This document shows, in pieces, positions 17,378 through 24,829 of a stretch of DNA of 64,000 nt. Position numbers and translations under genes: made by a program. The notes under the pieces are model-generated. The model saw nothing but the letters and a program-made list of their open reading frames with translations, made no database searches and had not been told where the DNA came from. Within the stretch, counting starts at the first letter, position 1, and each line of letters starts with the position of its first letter. Source of the DNA: an uncultured Clostridia bacterium (GTDB lineage Bacteria > Bacillota > Clostridia > Oscillospirales > Acutalibacteraceae); assembly GCA_937920235.1 (NCBI GenBank), contig CALGUK010000034.1:261626-325625 (forward strand). The letters run 5' to 3'.

Positions 17378-18649
17378 TTTATTGGTTGCGATTTTATATG
17401 CCTCTTCGGTGGCAAACATCAATTTTTGAACTACATCCTTTTTTGAAGGTATGCAATAGAAGGAGTCATCCTTTACCGACACGTCAAAATTATCGGAGCC
17501 GCCGAGCTTTTTATACAGAAACTCCGTGTGAAGCGTGAAGAGGGACTTGGTGCTTCGTTGGATTCGGAAATCATGACCGTTATAGCTTCCGGTAATCACA
17601 AAGCCGTTTTCCACATCGTGAGTGACCTTACCTTCGCCCAGGTCAATAAATTCGACACCGGGGAGAGAGTGGATATGCACATTGTCCTCAAATCTGTATG
17701 TTCCGTCAAGAATTTCCTTGCGGACATTGGCTCTTTCCCATTCATACCAATCGGGAATATGCGAAAATTCGGTTTCTCCATCAAGCGCTCTCATTTCACC
17801 CAGCTCGGTCATCTCCCATACCTTGCCGCATTCCTCACAGGTAAGGTGTGTGCCTTTGCCTGTCATCTTTCCCTCCGTCATACAGTGGGGACATTGATAG
17901 AGAATTTTATTAAGACCGTCGGCACGGAATTTCTCAGTAATTTTAATGTTGTTTTCTTTTTGCCATTTGTAGTCGTCATAGGTCATTTCACGCTGAATAA
18001 CCTCATTGATTTCGCTGACAGACATATTTTCAACCTGTTCTGCCGTAAGAACCTGCTTCATTGTGGCTCTGAACGGAACCTTTCTGTACTGACGAAAATC
18101 CCAGAAGGGTGCGTTGAGGTAATTACCGTGATGAATCATCACAACCAGCGGAACCTTGTTTTTCTTGACCAGCTTTGCCACAACATCGGGAATGATGGCA
18201 GTTGTTCCCACGTTGGTGTATCTTGCTTCGGGATACATATAGAGTATATCGCCGTATTCGTGGATTACTTTATGTACTGCACGGACAAGACTGATATCAG
18301 TCGTGAATTTTCTGTGACAGGCACAGCCGAGCTTTTCCATAATTTTTGCCATTCCCACAAATCCGTCAAGAGTTGCAACATTGTTGAACCTGTATGGACG
18401 TGTCGCTAAAAAGCTTATAATAAAATCGGCAAACTGAGTGTGGTTGGAAAGACAGATATACGGAGGCTTGAGCCCCTCCATATTGATTTTTTCAATTTTA
18501 CTGCCTGCACGGATACAGAGCTTTGAAATCAGCCAGCAAAGACTGAAAGCAAGGTTTTTGTATGCTGCACTTTGCTTTGCAGGCATCGTAGGGGGAACAT
18601 ATATTTTTATATCATCGGGATAAACAACGTAATCTTTTATCTCAGGCAT
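17375..18649 (-). CDS. PlsC-like acyltransferase with internal zinc ribbon
   Basis: About 424 residues. A putative membrane-associated hydrophobic stretch near residue 35 precedes the acyltransferase motif NHTQFAD (HX4D), which holds the catalytic His/Asp. YMYPEARYT matches motif III (normally FPEGTRS). This points to a 1-acylglycerol-3-phosphate acyltransferase-like fold acting on lipids at the inner face of the membrane. Unusually, a four-cysteine zinc ribbon (CPHC...CEEC, around residues 255-275) and about 150 further residues follow the catalytic domain. The upstream ATG at 18664 is in frame, but GGAGGG at 18660-18655 fits the ATG at 18649. The substrate is unknown. Confidence 0.75.
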   Translation of the reverse strand: MPEIKDYVVYPDDIKIYVPPTMPAKQSAAYKNLAFSLCWLISKLCIRAGSKIEKINMEGLKPPYICLSNHTQFADFIISFLATRPYRFNNVATLDGFVGMAKIMEKLGCACHRKFTTDISLVRAVHKVIHEYGDILYMYPEARYTNVGTTAIIPDVVAKLVKKNKVPLVVMIHHGNYLNAPFWDFRQYRKVPFRATMKQVLTAEQVENMSVSEINEVIQREMTYDDYKWQKENNIKITEKFRADGLNKILYQCPHCMTEGKMTGKGTHLTCEECGKVWEMTELGEMRALDGETEFSHIPDWYEWERANVRKEILDGTYRFEDNVHIHSLPGVEFIDLGEGKVTHDVENGFVITGSYNGHDFRIQRSTKSLFTLHTEFLYKKLGGSDNFDVSVKDDSFYCIPSKKDVVQKLMFATEEAYKIATNK

Positions 18650-18729
18650 ATAAACCCTCCGCATTGATCAGATTTTGTAACCAATCTGTAAATATTTTAC
18701 CATATATATCGAATTTAATCAAGTGGTAT

Positions 18730-19611
18730 TTATTTTACAAATCGGGCAATATCTTCCGGAAGTGGGGAGTTGATTTCTAAAATTTCCTTTGTTACGGGAT
18801 GGGTAAACCTGCAGTAGCAACAGTGAAGTGCCTGACGCAAAATGTCGTCACGGGGAGTTCCGTACATGGTGTCCCCGGTAAGCGGAGTACCGAGAGAGGC
18901 AAAATGGACTCTTATCTGATGTGTTCTGCCTGTCTGCAGATGGATTCTCAAAAGAGTTCTTCCGTTATGATTGGAAATCGCTTTCCACTCGGTAATTGCG
19001 ACCTCACCGCGCTCGTCAACCGTGCGGTAAGTCTTTATCGGGTCGGGTCGGAAAATAGGTCGGTCAATTACTCCTTCACCTTCGTAAATACCATCACAGA
19101 CAGCCATATATTCCTTATAAATCTTGCCGTTGAGCACACCGGCAACAAATCTGTTGAGCGCACAGACCACAATTCCCGATGTACCGCGGTCAAGACGGCC
19201 TATTGAACGGAAAACAGCGGATTTCCCGCGACTTTCAAGGTAGTGTGCCACAGCGTTTGCAACGGTATCTCCCTGGTGATTGTGTGAGGGATGTAAAGGA
19301 AGTCCTGCAGGCTTGTCGATAACGAGAATGTCGTCATCCTCATATAAAACCTTAAGCTCATAGTCGAGAGGGGCGACTGCTTTGACCTTTTCCTCCTTGT
19401 CGGCGGGGAGAGTGATGGATAAAACATCACCGGTTCTGAGCAAATCCACAGTTCTCGCGTGGACACCGTTAATCATTATACCCTCGGGGTCGTGCTTTAA
19501 TTTAGGGATAAGACGAGCCGAAACCTTTGCTCTGTTACGCAAAAAGTCAAAGACCTGTCTGCCGTCATACTGCTCTTCAATTGTGAAATCTATGCGTCGT
19601 TTTGTATTCAT
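18730..19611 (-). CDS. RluA-family pseudouridine synthase
   Basis: Isomerises specific uridines in rRNA or tRNA to pseudouridine. About 293 residues. An S4-like RNA-binding domain at the N-terminus (residues 5-80) is followed by the catalytic domain with the IGRLDRGTSGIV motif containing the catalytic aspartate, and by LQTGRTHQIRVHFA. The preceding in-frame GTG at 19632 is possible, but the ATG at 19611 has AAAGGTGA about 10 bases upstream and starts at the usual place before the S4 domain. The gene is separated from the upstream operon by a strong terminator. RluD/RluB-type specificity is not decidable by eye. Confidence 0.9.
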   Translation of the reverse strand: MNTKRRIDFTIEEQYDGRQVFDFLRNRAKVSARLIPKLKHDPEGIMINGVHARTVDLLRTGDVLSITLPADKEEKVKAVAPLDYELKVLYEDDDILVIDKPAGLPLHPSHNHQGDTVANAVAHYLESRGKSAVFRSIGRLDRGTSGIVVCALNRFVAGVLNGKIYKEYMAVCDGIYEGEGVIDRPIFRPDPIKTYRTVDERGEVAITEWKAISNHNGRTLLRIHLQTGRTHQIRVHFASLGTPLTGDTMYGTPRDDILRQALHCCYCRFTHPVTKEILEINSPLPEDIARFVK

Positions 19612-19698
19612 AATAAAGATTTCACCTTTCACAAAATTTCTGTTGTATTATACCACAAAAAGACGGAGCGGACAATAGATGTGTTCCGAATCAGAGCT

Positions 19699-19733
19699 CA
19701 AAAAGAAAACCACGGTGCGAAACCGTGGTTTTC
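19699..19733 (-). terminator. Intrinsic terminator of the aminotransferase/transketolase operon
   Basis: A perfect 13-bp stem (AGAAAACCACGGT with its complement, 5-base loop) is followed on the minus strand by a T-run. It lies just 3' of the last SCP2-like gene and ends the five-gene operon. Confidence 0.85.
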
Positions 19734-19747
19734 TATTGTGTATTATC

Positions 19748-20554
19748 TTATTTTGCCAATGCGCCGACTTCAAGCATAAATCCGCCGAGCTGTGCGCCGA
19801 ATTCAGGACCGCCCTCCATAATGAGCTTACCTGCTTTTGTTGATTCGAGCATATCGTCTGTGCTTAAGAGAATACCGAGTGCCGACTCAAGACAGTCGAA
19901 ACGGAGTGTAAAGAAAGGCATTGCTCTCTTATATTCACCTCTGCCGGCTCTTGATTTACCCGCTTTGATACGAATAAAAGCAGAAACCTCCGGATGATTA
20001 TCAACTGCAAAAGCGTAAACACGGTCGGGACTCTTTGATGTCCAATCCTTAATTTCAGGATGACCTAACTTGTTAAGCTGACTGATACCGCTTGAAAGAA
20101 GATAGAAGAAGCACTTAACCATAAGCACCTGTGTTTCTTCATCTTTCGGAGCAGCAGTTGCACCTGTAAGTGCTGAAAGCTTAAGAAGCGTCATAAGCAT
20201 TGCCTTGAAAGCACCGAAGCTCTTGAATACACCCTTCATTTTCGGAAGAGTCTTGGGACCGATTTTTCCCTTGAAAAATGCATTCATAGCCTCAATAGTC
20301 TTGAATTCAAGCTCAACATCGGGTGCTTCGTGAGCACTGTCGAGCTTTGTTTCCCATTCACCATCCGTAATGATAAAGTGAGTGGAATATTTTCCGCCCG
20401 GAGCATCAGCGTCAAGTGCGCTTACCTGAAGCACCGCGTTCATACCATCAAATTGCTTTTTCAGTGACGGTACATCGTTTGCGATAACCTTCAAGAGTGG
20501 CAATGCAGCATTGAAAAATATTTTTGATGCATAAAGTTCATTTTGTTCGTGCAT
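19748..20554 (-). CDS. SCP2-like protein B (putative lipid carrier), last gene of operon
   Basis: About 268 residues, no signal peptide and no convincing membrane segment, so probably cytoplasmic. Two SCP2-like half-modules can be picked out: one around AMNAFFKGKIGPK followed by a hydrophobic helix, and one at the C-terminus around STKAGKLIMEGGPEF. In sterol-carrier-like folds these enclose a lipid-binding cavity. It is a distant paralogue of the first gene of the operon: both share FxYxxSxxISQ in the middle and the same order of segments. The frame opens further upstream, but ATG 20554 has GAGAG before it and starts at the conserved part. The SCP2 assignment is from pattern only. Confidence 0.6.
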   Translation of the reverse strand: MHEQNELYASKIFFNAALPLLKVIANDVPSLKKQFDGMNAVLQVSALDADAPGGKYSTHFIITDGEWETKLDSAHEAPDVELEFKTIEAMNAFFKGKIGPKTLPKMKGVFKSFGAFKAMLMTLLKLSALTGATAAPKDEETQVLMVKCFFYLLSSGISQLNKLGHPEIKDWTSKSPDRVYAFAVDNHPEVSAFIRIKAGKSRAGRGEYKRAMPFFTLRFDCLESALGILLSTDDMLESTKAGKLIMEGGPEFGAQLGGFMLEVGALAK

Positions 20555-20587
20555 ATTATCAACTCTCTTTCTGAACAATGAAGCGGA

Positions 20588-21595
20588 TTATACTTCGTCG
20601 TCCCAGTTATCGTCTTCTTCAAAGTCTGCGTTCATCATTTCGCGAACAGAAGCAATAATTCCGTTTGCGTCGATACCTGCATCAGCCATAATGTCTTCCT
20701 GCAGACCGATCATTGCAAAGCTCTTATGACCGAGCATCTTGAATGCACAGCCCTTGCCGTACTGAGCCATAACCTCTGCAACGGCCGAACCGAGACCGCC
20801 TGTTACGAGATGGTCTTCAACCGTGATAATTCTTCTTGTGTCAGAAATTGCCTTCTGAATTGCTTCAACGTCAATGGGACTGATTGTGTGCATATTGAGA
20901 ACGCGAACACTGAGACCGTCGTTTTTCTTAAGGAAGTCAGCAGCCTGCTTTGCCTGGAACACACAGGAACCGCAAGCAATAACCGTAATATCTGTACCTT
21001 CACAGATTTCTACAGCCTTACCAACTTCAAAGCCGTAATCCTGGTTTTCATAGAGAACACGGTCAAAACCACGGTTAATACGAATATAGTAAGGACCGAA
21101 GTTTTCATAAGCAGCGTTAACCGCATTTGCTGTTTCAAATCCGTCAGCAGGAACAATAACCGTAAGGTTAGGCATTGCTCTTGTAATTGCAAGGTCGGTG
21201 ATAGCGTGGTGAGTTGAACCTGCCTGACCGAAGGATGTACCTGAGTGAGTAGCAATAATCTTTGCGTTTACGTTCTGATAGCAGATGTCAGTATGAAGCT
21301 GGTCACAGGCACGCATTGATGTGAATGCGGAGAAGCCTGAAAGGAACGGAATCATACCGGCTCTTGCCATACCTGCGGCAACACCGAACATATCCTGCTC
21401 TGCGATACCGACATTGATAACTCTTTCGGGACAAACCTTAAGAACGTCACCGAGCTTTGTTGATTTTGCAAGGTCAGCCGTAATGGCAACAACCTTGGGG
21501 TCTTTCAAAATAATATCGGCAAGTGCCTTACCGTAAATTTCTGCTGTAGAGAGAGCAGTCTGGTCAACTGCCGTATAAACAAATCCGCCTGCCAT
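20588..21595 (-). CDS. Transketolase-like protein, C-terminal (pyrimidine-binding) subunit
   Basis: 335 residues covering the PYR and C-terminal domains of a split transketolase. NVGIAEQDM carries the conserved Glu66 that activates the thiamine diphosphate aminopyrimidine ring. HSGTSFGQAGSTHHAITDLA and TVIVPADGFETANAV are typical of transketolase-like C-terminal subunits. An acidic tail (EEDDNWDDEV) is unusual. It begins 2 bases after the stop of the N-terminal subunit, whose last codons contain its GGAGGG ribosome-binding site, so equal synthesis is expected. Split transketolases are common in Clostridia. The context with an aminotransferase and SCP2-like proteins suggests a special rather than central pentose-phosphate role. 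Confidence 0.88.
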   Translation of the reverse strand: MAGGFVYTAVDQTALSTAEIYGKALADIILKDPKVVAITADLAKSTKLGDVLKVCPERVINVGIAEQDMFGVAAGMARAGMIPFLSGFSAFTSMRACDQLHTDICYQNVNAKIIATHSGTSFGQAGSTHHAITDLAITRAMPNLTVIVPADGFETANAVNAAYENFGPYYIRINRGFDRVLYENQDYGFEVGKAVEICEGTDITVIACGSCVFQAKQAADFLKKNDGLSVRVLNMHTISPIDVEAIQKAISDTRRIITVEDHLVTGGLGSAVAEVMAQYGKGCAFKMLGHKSFAMIGLQEDIMADAGIDANGIIASVREMMNADFEEDDNWDDEV

Positions 21596-21597
21596 AA

Positions 21598-22479
21598 TTA
21601 TTTACCCTCCTTTTCTGCTCTTGCAACTCTTGCTGCATAGTCCTCGTCAAGCTCTTTATTAAACTTTTCAAAGAGAGCATCGTCGATAGCACCGTAATGC
21701 CAGGTGTAATCTCCCTCGATTGACTTGATACCTGCGCCCTTCTTTGTATCCATAAGAATACAGGTAGGTGCCTGGGGCTCTTTTGCTCTTTCAATTGCAA
21801 CGTCAATTGCGTCGCAGAGCTCACCGATGTTGTTACCGTCAACAACGATTGTATTGAAGCCGAAGGCTGTCATCTTGTCAGCAAGCGGCTCAAGCTTCAT
21901 AACATCTTCCGTATTACCGTCAATCATATTGTGGTTACGGTCGATAAATACGATACAGTTGGAAAGGTTATAGTGGTTCATTGTCATAAAGCCTTCCCAG
22001 CAGGAGCCTTCACCGAGCTCACCGTCGCCTGTAACTACATATGTAAGGAAATCCTTATTCTGAAGTCTTGCGGCAAGAGCCGTACCTGCTGCGATTGACG
22101 GGCCGTGACCGAGTGAGCCTGTTGAAGCGTCAACACCGACAACCTTGTTTGAGTCAAGGTGCATACCCATTTTTGAACCGGAAAGGTTGAATGATTTAAG
22201 CATTTCAACATCGTTGAAGCCCTTGTCACAAAGAACGGGAGCATAAGCGATTGCAGCATGACCTTTTGAAAGAATAAATCTGTCACGGTCATCCCACTTG
22301 GGATCTTCAACCTTGATGTTGAGATACTTGTGATAAAGAACTGTGAGAAGGTCCATAACACTCATACCGCCGCCGAAGTGTCCGCTGCCTGCCCAGACCG
22401 TTGTCTGTACACAGAGCTTGCGGAGATCAAGGGCTTTCTTTTCGAGTCGGAGCCATTCTGCTTTTGTTAAATTAGCCAT
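21598..22479 (-). CDS. Transketolase-like protein, N-terminal (ThDP-binding) subunit
   Basis: 293 residues, the pyrophosphate-binding half of a split transketolase. GSGHFGGGMSVMDLL corresponds to the family SGHPGG motif, but with Phe in place of Pro. ILSKGHAA and GSLGHGPSIAAGTAL line the active site, and the ThDP/metal motif starts at GDGE (residues 151-154) and continues to IVFIDRNHNMIDG. Together with the next gene it would form an alpha2-beta2 enzyme that moves a two-carbon ketol unit to an aldehyde. The acceptor aldehyde and the donor are not known. Confidence 0.88.
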   Translation of the reverse strand: MANLTKAEWLRLEKKALDLRKLCVQTTVWAGSGHFGGGMSVMDLLTVLYHKYLNIKVEDPKWDDRDRFILSKGHAAIAYAPVLCDKGFNDVEMLKSFNLSGSKMGMHLDSNKVVGVDASTGSLGHGPSIAAGTALAARLQNKDFLTYVVTGDGELGEGSCWEGFMTMNHYNLSNCIVFIDRNHNMIDGNTEDVMKLEPLADKMTAFGFNTIVVDGNNIGELCDAIDVAIERAKEPQAPTCILMDTKKGAGIKSIEGDYTWHYGAIDDALFEKFNKELDEDYAARVARAEKEGK

Positions 22480-22538
22480 AATTTTCCCTCCAAGAAAATT
22501 TTTATAACACGGAATCCCTTTTCCGTTATTTTACTTTA

Positions 22539-23807
22539 TCAGCCTCTAAGCTCGGGGTGATTCTTAGCAACTACTGAGAATGCGTCTTCTGCAATTTCAA
22601 TAGATTTCTTAATATCTTCTTCTGTAAGAGAAGCGTTTATGAAGTGGTTGTGGTGAGATGTGATAAATAAACCGCGGTTAACACATTCTGCAACCCATTC
22701 CTGATGGAGCATAAGGCTGTCATCATTGGCGATTCTCAAATAGAAGAGAGCGGGCTCGCCCGAAACTACAAGGTCAAAGCCGTGCTCAGCACCGGCTGCC
22801 TTGAAGCCGTCTGTAACCATTTTACCGAGACGGCGGAACATTGTCGGCGTGTCAAGAGCCTTCATTTTGTTGATACAGGCGATACAAGCGGCAAAAGGAA
22901 CACCGCTGAGCCAGTATGAACCTGTGTATGTGATACCTGAAACAGTCGCCTTCATATGCTCACCGCCGCAAAGTGCTGACATATTGTATCCGTTTGCAAG
23001 AGCCTTGCAGAAGCAGATAAGGTCAGCCTTGAAGCCGTAGTAGTGGTCAGAGCCTGCAAGGTCAAGACGGAATCCCGCACGGACATCGTCGATAATAAGA
23101 ACTACGCCGTGGTCGTCACACCATTTGCGGACTGCCTGCCAGTATTCCTTTGAAGCAACCTCGTTATCCTTGAAATTACCGTGGTCATAGGGCTGTGCAA
23201 TAAGACCGGCAATGTCGCCGTTATTGTCGTCATAAGCCTTCTGCAATGCATCCAGGTCAAACCAGGGAACAATAACATTGTTTGCAACATCCTCGGGAGT
23301 GATGCCGGGATAGTCGATTTTCTGTGCCCACGGGAAATCTCCGTGATAATAATATTTAAGGAAGATAATCTTCTTTTTATGTGTATGCGCTCTTGCCGCC
23401 ATTGTTGCAAGAGTAGTTGTATCAGAACCGTTTTTGCAGAAGAATGCCCAGTCTGCAGAAGCAACCGTATCAACAAGAGTTTCGGCACATTCAACCATTA
23501 CCTTTGCAGGTGCGGTTGTGCAGTTGCCGAGCTTGAGCTGCTTGAGTGCGGCGGCATCAACATCGGGGTCGTTATAGCCGAGAACATTGGGGCCGTATGC
23601 ACACATATAGTCGATATATTTGTTGCCGTCAACATCCCAGAAGTATGAGCCCTGTGCTTTTTCTGAGAAGGAGGGCCATCTGTTAACGGGAATCCACTGA
23701 CCCTCAGCAGGCCCCAGGTGACCGTAAATACCTGACGGAATTACCTTTGTTGCACGCTGAAACATCTCGCGGCTTTTCGTGGTATCATATGTTGGAAATT
23801 TACTCAT
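22539..23807 (-). CDS. Class III PLP aminotransferase (glutamate-1-semialdehyde aminomutase-like)
   Basis: 422 residues. The fold-type I PLP signature is clear: LIIDDVRAGFRL with D240 (pyridine nitrogen contact) and FCKALANGY with K268 as the Schiff-base lysine. FFCKNGSDTTTLATMAARA is the phosphate-binding region, and SEKAQGSYFWDVDGNKYIDY is the family N-terminus. It resembles glutamate-1-semialdehyde 2,1-aminomutase (HemL), but no other haem gene is nearby and the neighbours are transketolase subunits, so a transaminase acting on a ketol product is more likely. AAGGAGG precedes the ATG. Only 14 bases separate it from the upstream SCP2-like gene. Confidence 0.85.
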   Translation of the reverse strand: MSKFPTYDTTKSREMFQRATKVIPSGIYGHLGPAEGQWIPVNRWPSFSEKAQGSYFWDVDGNKYIDYMCAYGPNVLGYNDPDVDAAALKQLKLGNCTTAPAKVMVECAETLVDTVASADWAFFCKNGSDTTTLATMAARAHTHKKKIIFLKYYYHGDFPWAQKIDYPGITPEDVANNVIVPWFDLDALQKAYDDNNGDIAGLIAQPYDHGNFKDNEVASKEYWQAVRKWCDDHGVVLIIDDVRAGFRLDLAGSDHYYGFKADLICFCKALANGYNMSALCGGEHMKATVSGITYTGSYWLSGVPFAACIACINKMKALDTPTMFRRLGKMVTDGFKAAGAEHGFDLVVSGEPALFYLRIANDDSLMLHQEWVAECVNRGLFITSHHNHFINASLTEEDIKKSIEIAEDAFSVVAKNHPELRG

Positions 23808-23821
23808 ATCCGTTTTCCTCC

Positions 23822-24586
23822 TTACGCTAAGTATAATGCAACTCTGTCGAGAATACGGTTTACATTGTCAACCATTGAAATAAGTCCGCGGATAACGATA
23901 TTGCCGTTACCGACATGGTCAATGGAGTTAACCGTGCCTGCAAAGAGAGCGTTTGCAAGCTCCAGATCACAGAATTCCATAATCGCGCGGGGCTTCTCGG
24001 AAGCCTGCTTGATAGTGACAAGGTGATTGTTCTTTACCCGGATTGTTGAATACACAGTATCCTTGATGCCGAGCTGAATGTCGCCGTCAGCAATGCTTGA
24101 AGCACTGAATTTGCCGATTTCATCCTGATTGCCTATCTGTGAAATTGCAACCGACACGGTGTAGAAGGTACACAGCGTGTTCAGACGGAAGAATTCAGGA
24201 TCCTTGAGAGCTTCCTCAGACGGTCTCATAACCTCGGTAAGTCTGTCTGTAAGTGCTGTAAAGGTCTTTAAAAGGAAATTGATTTTTGTAAGACCTTTTG
24301 TGGGGATGGGTGTTACCTTGCCGTCAATAATTCCGTTAAATTTTTCACAGGAAGAAACGGGAATCTTAATATCGCACTTGCTGTTTACACCGTCTTCCAT
24401 ACGGCATCCTTTTGAAGAAAAACAAAGTGTTGCACTCGGGCCTCCCTTTACATCAAAAGCCACAGACACGGGGGCTTCAAGAGATGAGAGAATCTCTTTT
24501 GCCTTGCTGTCAAGCTCACAAAGGTTTTCCAATGTGCCCAGAACCGCATACATATTTATGTATGCAAGAGTTCTTGAATCAGTCAT
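23822..24586 (-). CDS. SCP2-like protein A (putative lipid carrier), first gene of operon
   Basis: About 254 residues, soluble, no signal peptide. The C-terminal 60 residues fit the SCP2 pattern: LANALFAGTVNSIDHVGNG, then IVIRGLIS and an amphipathic helix ending in LYLA. The N-terminal half shows a similar pattern (KFNGIIDGKVTPIPTKG), suggesting two tandem modules. It is paralogous to the last gene of the same operon, which thus encloses the aminotransferase and transketolase genes. The ATG at 24586 has AGGAGG at 24600-24595. An in-frame extension up to 24643 has no ribosome-binding site. No strong promoter consensus was found upstream. Confidence 0.6.
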   Translation of the reverse strand: MTDSRTLAYINMYAVLGTLENLCELDSKAKEILSSLEAPVSVAFDVKGGPSATLCFSSKGCRMEDGVNSKCDIKIPVSSCEKFNGIIDGKVTPIPTKGLTKINFLLKTFTALTDRLTEVMRPSEEALKDPEFFRLNTLCTFYTVSVAISQIGNQDEIGKFSASSIADGDIQLGIKDTVYSTIRVKNNHLVTIKQASEKPRAIMEFCDLELANALFAGTVNSIDHVGNGNIVIRGLISMVDNVNRILDRVALYLA

Positions 24587-24727
24587 TTTTACTTCCTCCT
24601 TGAATGATTTTTGCTGTAACAAAATTCTGAAATTTATATACACATTAAGAATACCAAAAAAAACGCTTCAAATCAAGGAAAAAGCATAAAAATTTCACAA
24701 AAAGTTAATGATTTTTTCTGAAAAGTA

Positions 24728-24736
24728 TGTTATAAT
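24728..24736 (+). promoter_or_regulatory. Extended -10 promoter for secA
   Basis: TGTTATAAT gives a full TGn extended -10 element (TATAAT at 24731-24736) with no good -35, about 95 bases before secA. A second, weaker candidate, TTGACA (24769-24774) with TTAAAA 17 bases later, lies closer to the gene. Confidence 0.5.
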
Positions 24737-24829
24737 GTGACCAATATATAATGGGTAGGTTTAAGCAGTTGACAAAAATTTACGCAAAAACTTAAAATTT
24801 GCCATTATTCTGAAAGGACAGATACAAAA

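Noticed and set aside
17528..18409. 293-codon plus-strand frame opposite the acyltransferase
   Set aside because: No recognisable protein, Cys/Phe/His-rich antisense composition, and the minus frame has acyltransferase and zinc motifs with a good start.
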